DNA from: Ignavibacteriales bacterium UBA6490
GTDB lineage: Bacteria > Bacteroidota > Ignavibacteria > Ignavibacteriales > Ignavibacteriaceae
NCBI GenBank assembly: GCA_002435365.1
Contig: DJMM01000042.1
Span: forward strand, 42,519-51,968
DNA length: 9,450 nucleotides
Direction of reading: 5' to 3'
Both the position numbers and the translations under genes were made by a program. Of the stretch, positions 7,127 through 9,450 are shown piece after piece. Within the stretch, counting starts at the first letter, position 1; each line of letters starts with the position of its first letter. Under the pieces are notes generated by a model, which ran no database searches, was not told the origin of the DNA, and worked only from the letters and a program-made list of their open reading frames with translations.

Positions 7127-8517
7127 TAGTAAATAAAAAATCCATCCGTCTGTTCAGATTAAGCGCAGATATTTTGCTGCTGAATATCTCTTTTGCTGCA
7201 GCGGCTGTTCTTGCACAGTCCCTTCAGATCTTAATGCAAAGAAATTATATGTTCATTCTGCTGCTGATACTGAACATAATCTGGTATTATACCACCCGCC
7301 TTAGCGGGTTTTACGACGACTTCAGCGTAAGATATTTTGCTTATCATTTTGTCAACATTATTAAGAGCGTGCTGTGGCAGGTATTGGCCGCCATAATTTT
7401 TATCTTCGCCGTAAAAGAAGATCTGTTCACAAGGAATTTTATCCTTTATAACAGTGCCCTGCTTATGATCCTGATAAGCGCAAGAACACTTGTTTTTAGA
7501 TCCCTCCTGGATTATCTCCGGGAAAAAGGAATAAACGTAAGGAACTTAATCATTATAGGGGAAGGCGAGACCGGCTGGAATTTTTATAATCTTATAAAGG
7601 AAAATCCCGGCTTCGGATATAATTTTTCAGGATTTCTTTCTGTTAAACCGGGTGCCGGCAGCCGCGATGTTATCGGGGATGTCTCTTCGCTTGAGAACAT
7701 AATCTCCTCAAAAAAAATAGAAGAAGCGGTGATCGCACTAACCGAAAGGGACTCCGAAGCGCTTGATGAAATAATAAAAGTATGCAACCGTCAGGCTGTA
7801 AAAATTCATATCATCCCTGATTATTTCAGATTCCTTTCCAAAAAATTTGCAATTAGTATGATCGGAAACTACCCTGTCATCAGCGTAAGGAACGAACCCC
7901 TCGATGAGGCCGGATGGCGGTTTATAAAACGGATGTTTGATCTGGTCTTCTCGCTGATTATTACGGTTTCAATGCTATCCTGGCTTTTCCCGCTGCTGGC
8001 ATTGATAATTAAGATTGACTCCAGGGGAAAGGTAATGTTCAAACAGGAGAGAGTGGGGGAGAAAAACAGGAGGATCAGGGTTTATAAATTCCGGACATTA
8101 AGGATTAACCGGGATGATAAATACATGCCCGTAGTTGAGAATGATCCGCGTATAACCGGTATAGGTAAGTTCCTGCGAAAATCAAACCTAGACGAACTGC
8201 CGCAGTTTATAAATGTGCTAAAGGGTGAAATGTCAGTTGTCGGGCCCCGCCCCCACGCACTCTCGTTTAATGAAACATATTCCGAAATGTTCGAGGAAAT
8301 TAAAATGCGCCATAATGTAAAACCGGGAATTACCGGCTGGGCGCAAGTGCATGGACTAAGGGGTGATGTTGCGGATCCTGTGGAAAACAGGAAAAGAACT
8401 ATTGACAGAATCAGATACGACCTCTGGTATATTGAAAACTGGACATTCTGGCTGGATATCCAGATAATTCTTATTACGGTCTGGCAGATGCTGAGGGGTA
8501 AAACCAGCGGAAAATAA
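7123..8517 (+). CDS. Polyprenyl-phosphate sugar-1-phosphate transferase, WcaJ-like
   Basis: This 464-residue protein is the probable initiating enzyme: it would transfer a sugar 1-phosphate from a nucleotide sugar to undecaprenyl phosphate, creating the lipid carrier that the operon's glycosyltransferases extend. The N-terminal part has about four membrane segments (roughly 15-34, 43-60, 81-98, 107-125), then a Rossmann-like CoA-binding-type domain with NLIIIGEGETG (141-151). The catalytic phosphoglycosyl transferase domain starts at WRFIKRMFDLVF (265-276) with its membrane segment (272-297, P290 possibly at the re-entrant break), then KVMFKQERVGEKN (303-315), YKFRTL (321-326), the catalytic Asp-Glu pair D357/E358 in SNLDELPQF, SVVGPRP (371-377), PGITGWAQV (401-409) and RYDLWYIENW (431-440). 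Full length, with all key motifs present. The sugar may be glucose, as for WcaJ/PssY, but this is inferred. It is the last gene of the operon, unlike many loci where it comes first, and is followed by a strong terminator. Confidence 0.94.
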   Translation: MIVNKKSIRLFRLSADILLLNISFAAAAVLAQSLQILMQRNYMFILLLILNIIWYYTTRLSGFYDDFSVRYFAYHFVNIIKSVLWQVLAAIIFIFAVKEDLFTRNFILYNSALLMILISARTLVFRSLLDYLREKGINVRNLIIIGEGETGWNFYNLIKENPGFGYNFSGFLSVKPGAGSRDVIGDVSSLENIISSKKIEEAVIALTERDSEALDEIIKVCNRQAVKIHIIPDYFRFLSKKFAISMIGNYPVISVRNEPLDEAGWRFIKRMFDLVFSLIITVSMLSWLFPLLALIIKIDSRGKVMFKQERVGEKNRRIRVYKFRTLRINRDDKYMPVVENDPRITGIGKFLRKSNLDELPQFINVLKGEMSVVGPRPHALSFNETYSEMFEEIKMRHNVKPGITGWAQVHGLRGDVADPVENRKRTIDRIRYDLWYIENWTFWLDIQIILITVWQMLRGKTSGK

Positions 8518-8542
8518 ACCGCGCGAAGAAGGTGTTGTTAAA

Positions 8543-8568
8543 AAAAGCGGCCTCTGCAGGCCGCTTTT
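8543..8568. terminator. Bidirectional intrinsic terminator between convergent operons
   Basis: A perfect GC-rich stem, GCGGCCT (8547-8553) pairing with AGGCCGC (8558-8564), closes on the four-base loop CTGC. It is flanked by A-run (8541-8546) and T-run (8565-8568, then AATTAATATA), so AAAA/TTTT extends the stem to 11 pairs. Read on the plus strand the T-run follows the hairpin, ending the glycan operon 26 bases past its stop; read on the minus strand the A-run becomes a U-run of six, ending the DUF4252 pair. Confidence 0.88.
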
Positions 8569-8593
8569 AATTAATATACAATGACCACCAGAA

Positions 8594-9124
8594 TTAATGA
8601 TAATAGTTTTCTAAACCCCTTTCTTTTATGGCGGTTTCAATAATGTTAGTCAGATTTCCGTCAAGCTGCATTATTGTAAGTTCTTCCCTGTCAATATTAA
8701 CAACAAACATTCTGGTCAAACCACCCCGGGGATTGCTTTTTGTATAGACTGCAGAGAGCTCCCCTTCTTCACATCTTTTTACTATATACTGCCAGCCGTG
8801 CATTTTCATTCTTTTGTCAATATTTTTAATGACCCTGGAATATGATCCTTTGTTATCGTCATATTTCTTTTTGTAAACGCCGACCTGTACACGTTTGATC
8901 TCGCTTATAAACCGCGCTGCTTCGGGATCTTCCTCTTCAGAAACAAAAATCCCCGCAATAGTCAAGCCCACCGGACCGATAGAAAATTCCGTATCCTCCG
9001 AAAACTCAACACCGCAATTCCTGATTATATCAGTTCTCACTGCTCTGAAGTAATCGTTTACACCGAAACAGCCTGTTAATAACGGAACGCCAGATAATAA
9101 AAGTATAAACAGAGCTCTTTTCAT
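8594..9124 (-). CDS. DUF4252-like lipoprotein
   Basis: This 176-residue protein has a lipoprotein signal peptide: MKR, a hydrophobic core, and the lipobox LLTGC (15-19), so Cys19 should be lipidated and the mature protein anchored in the cell envelope. After it comes a DUF4252-like domain: a strand VQVGVYKKK (79-87), a helix, HGWQYIVKRCEEGELSAVYT (109-128) where the family has W-x-x-I/L-V-x-x-R-x-x-G-E-x-V-x-V-Y, a strand pair (137-154), and LDGNLTNI (154-161) where it has I-x-G-N-I/L-D. Biochemical function of DUF4252 is unknown. The mature N-terminal part (about 20-75) includes acidic SEEEDPEAA (62-70). It aligns along its length with the gene just upstream, so the two are paralogues. The gap between them is 8 bases, with a weak TAGGTG overlapping the upstream stop. 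This copy is the more divergent: the usual aromatic/basic W-x-R-I-V-K-S-R block here is W-Q-Y-I-V-K-R-C. Confidence 0.8.
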   Translation of the reverse strand: MKRALFILLLSGVPLLTGCFGVNDYFRAVRTDIIRNCGVEFSEDTEFSIGPVGLTIAGIFVSEEEDPEAARFISEIKRVQVGVYKKKYDDNKGSYSRVIKNIDKRMKMHGWQYIVKRCEEGELSAVYTKSNPRGGLTRMFVVNIDREELTIMQLDGNLTNIIETAIKERGLENYYH

Positions 9125-9132
9125 AACGGCAC

Positions 9133-9450
9133 CTATTTCTTATCTATATCCCCGAGCGATGGAATGTTGAACTTATGACCAAGCTGCCCGATCTGCTCAA
9201 GATCAATATTTCCAACAATATTAATAAAGGCGGCTTCGCCCCTGTTTTCAAGCACCATTACCACCAGTCCTGCTATTTTTTTATTGCTGTCCTGCTTAAT
9301 ATATACATTTACAAACTCACCCTTCTGCCGGCTTTTCACAATACGGTCCCAGTTCTTGGCGACAAGTTGTTTGTCCATTTCAGTTATCTTGCTCTGAACA
9401 TTCTTCTCGTTAGCCTGATCGACCTGGAACACATTAACCTTTATCAGTTT
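9133..9450 (-). CDS. DUF4252 protein, 5' end beyond the window
   Basis: The last 105 codons of a DUF4252 protein. The frame stays open to base 9450 (LIKVNVFQVD precedes any start), so the GTG at 9432 is internal and the true start lies outside. Visible domain features are KNWDRIVKSRQKGEFVNVYI, then KIAGLVVMVLENRGEAAFIN and IVGNIDLEQIGQLGHKFNIP, which match the family's pattern of tryptophan plus basic helix, two long strands, and a G-N-I-D-L-x-x-I/L end. The full-length relatives usually carry a signal peptide, which cannot be judged here. It is the upstream partner of the DUF4252-like lipoprotein gene with an 8-base gap, so the two are likely co-transcribed from a promoter outside the window. 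In Bacteroidota such genes often lie close to ECF sigma factor genes; whether that holds here cannot be seen. Function unknown. Confidence 0.82.
   Translation of the reverse strand, partial: KLIKVNVFQVDQANEKNVQSKITEMDKQLVAKNWDRIVKSRQKGEFVNVYIKQDSNKKIAGLVVMVLENRGEAAFINIVGNIDLEQIGQLGHKFNIPSLGDIDKK

Noticed and set aside
1..9450. CRISPR arrays, tRNA/rRNA genes, insertion sequences, attachment sites
   Set aside because: Reading both strands showed no repeat-spacer pattern, no transposase or integrase motifs, no terminal inverted repeats and no RNA gene; coding sequence fills nearly the whole window.

Overview
The window looks like a chromosomal surface-glycan locus from a member of the Bacteroidota/Ignavibacteriota (FCB) group. 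The clues are a moderately AT-rich base composition, the near absence of Shine-Dalgarno sequences ahead of the genes, A/T-rich leaders, and a pair of DUF4252 proteins, a family best known from that group. The assignment is an inference; no rRNA or other phylogenetic marker is present.

Layout. At the left edge, on the minus strand, a WaaE/KdtX-like family 2 glycosyltransferase (53-832) overlaps by ATGA the first 18 codons of a gene that runs off the edge. Its start resembles the N-terminus of NAD kinase. A 132-bp divergent spacer (833-964) carries a tandem heptamer and a possible Bacteroidetes-type promoter for the minus-strand genes. A tightly packed plus-strand operon of seven genes then fills 965-8517: a Wzx-like flippase, a CgeB-like glycosyltransferase, a DUF268 (methyltransferase-like) protein, a GT2 glycosyltransferase, two GT4 glycosyltransferases (the second WbaZ-like), and a polyprenyl-phosphate sugar-1-phosphate transferase of the WcaJ type. 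Every junction overlaps, five by ATGA and one by 8 bp. A strong bidirectional hairpin (8543-8568) ends the operon and also the convergent minus-strand pair of DUF4252 genes. That pair is a lipoprotein (8594-9124) preceded by a paralogue (9133-9450) whose 5' end lies beyond the window.

How the genes work together. The WcaJ-like enzyme would load the first sugar phosphate onto undecaprenyl phosphate. The four glycosyltransferases would extend it at the cytoplasmic face, the DUF268 protein may modify a sugar, and the Wzx-like protein would flip the finished lipid-linked oligosaccharide. No Wzy polymerase, Wzz/Wzc chain-length regulator, Wza exporter, ligase or nucleotide-sugar synthesis gene is visible, so polymerisation, export and precursor supply must be encoded elsewhere, or the product is a single unpolymerised oligosaccharide. 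Nothing here is clearly a new system. The most open questions are the role of DUF268 in glycan assembly and the function of the tandem DUF4252 pair.
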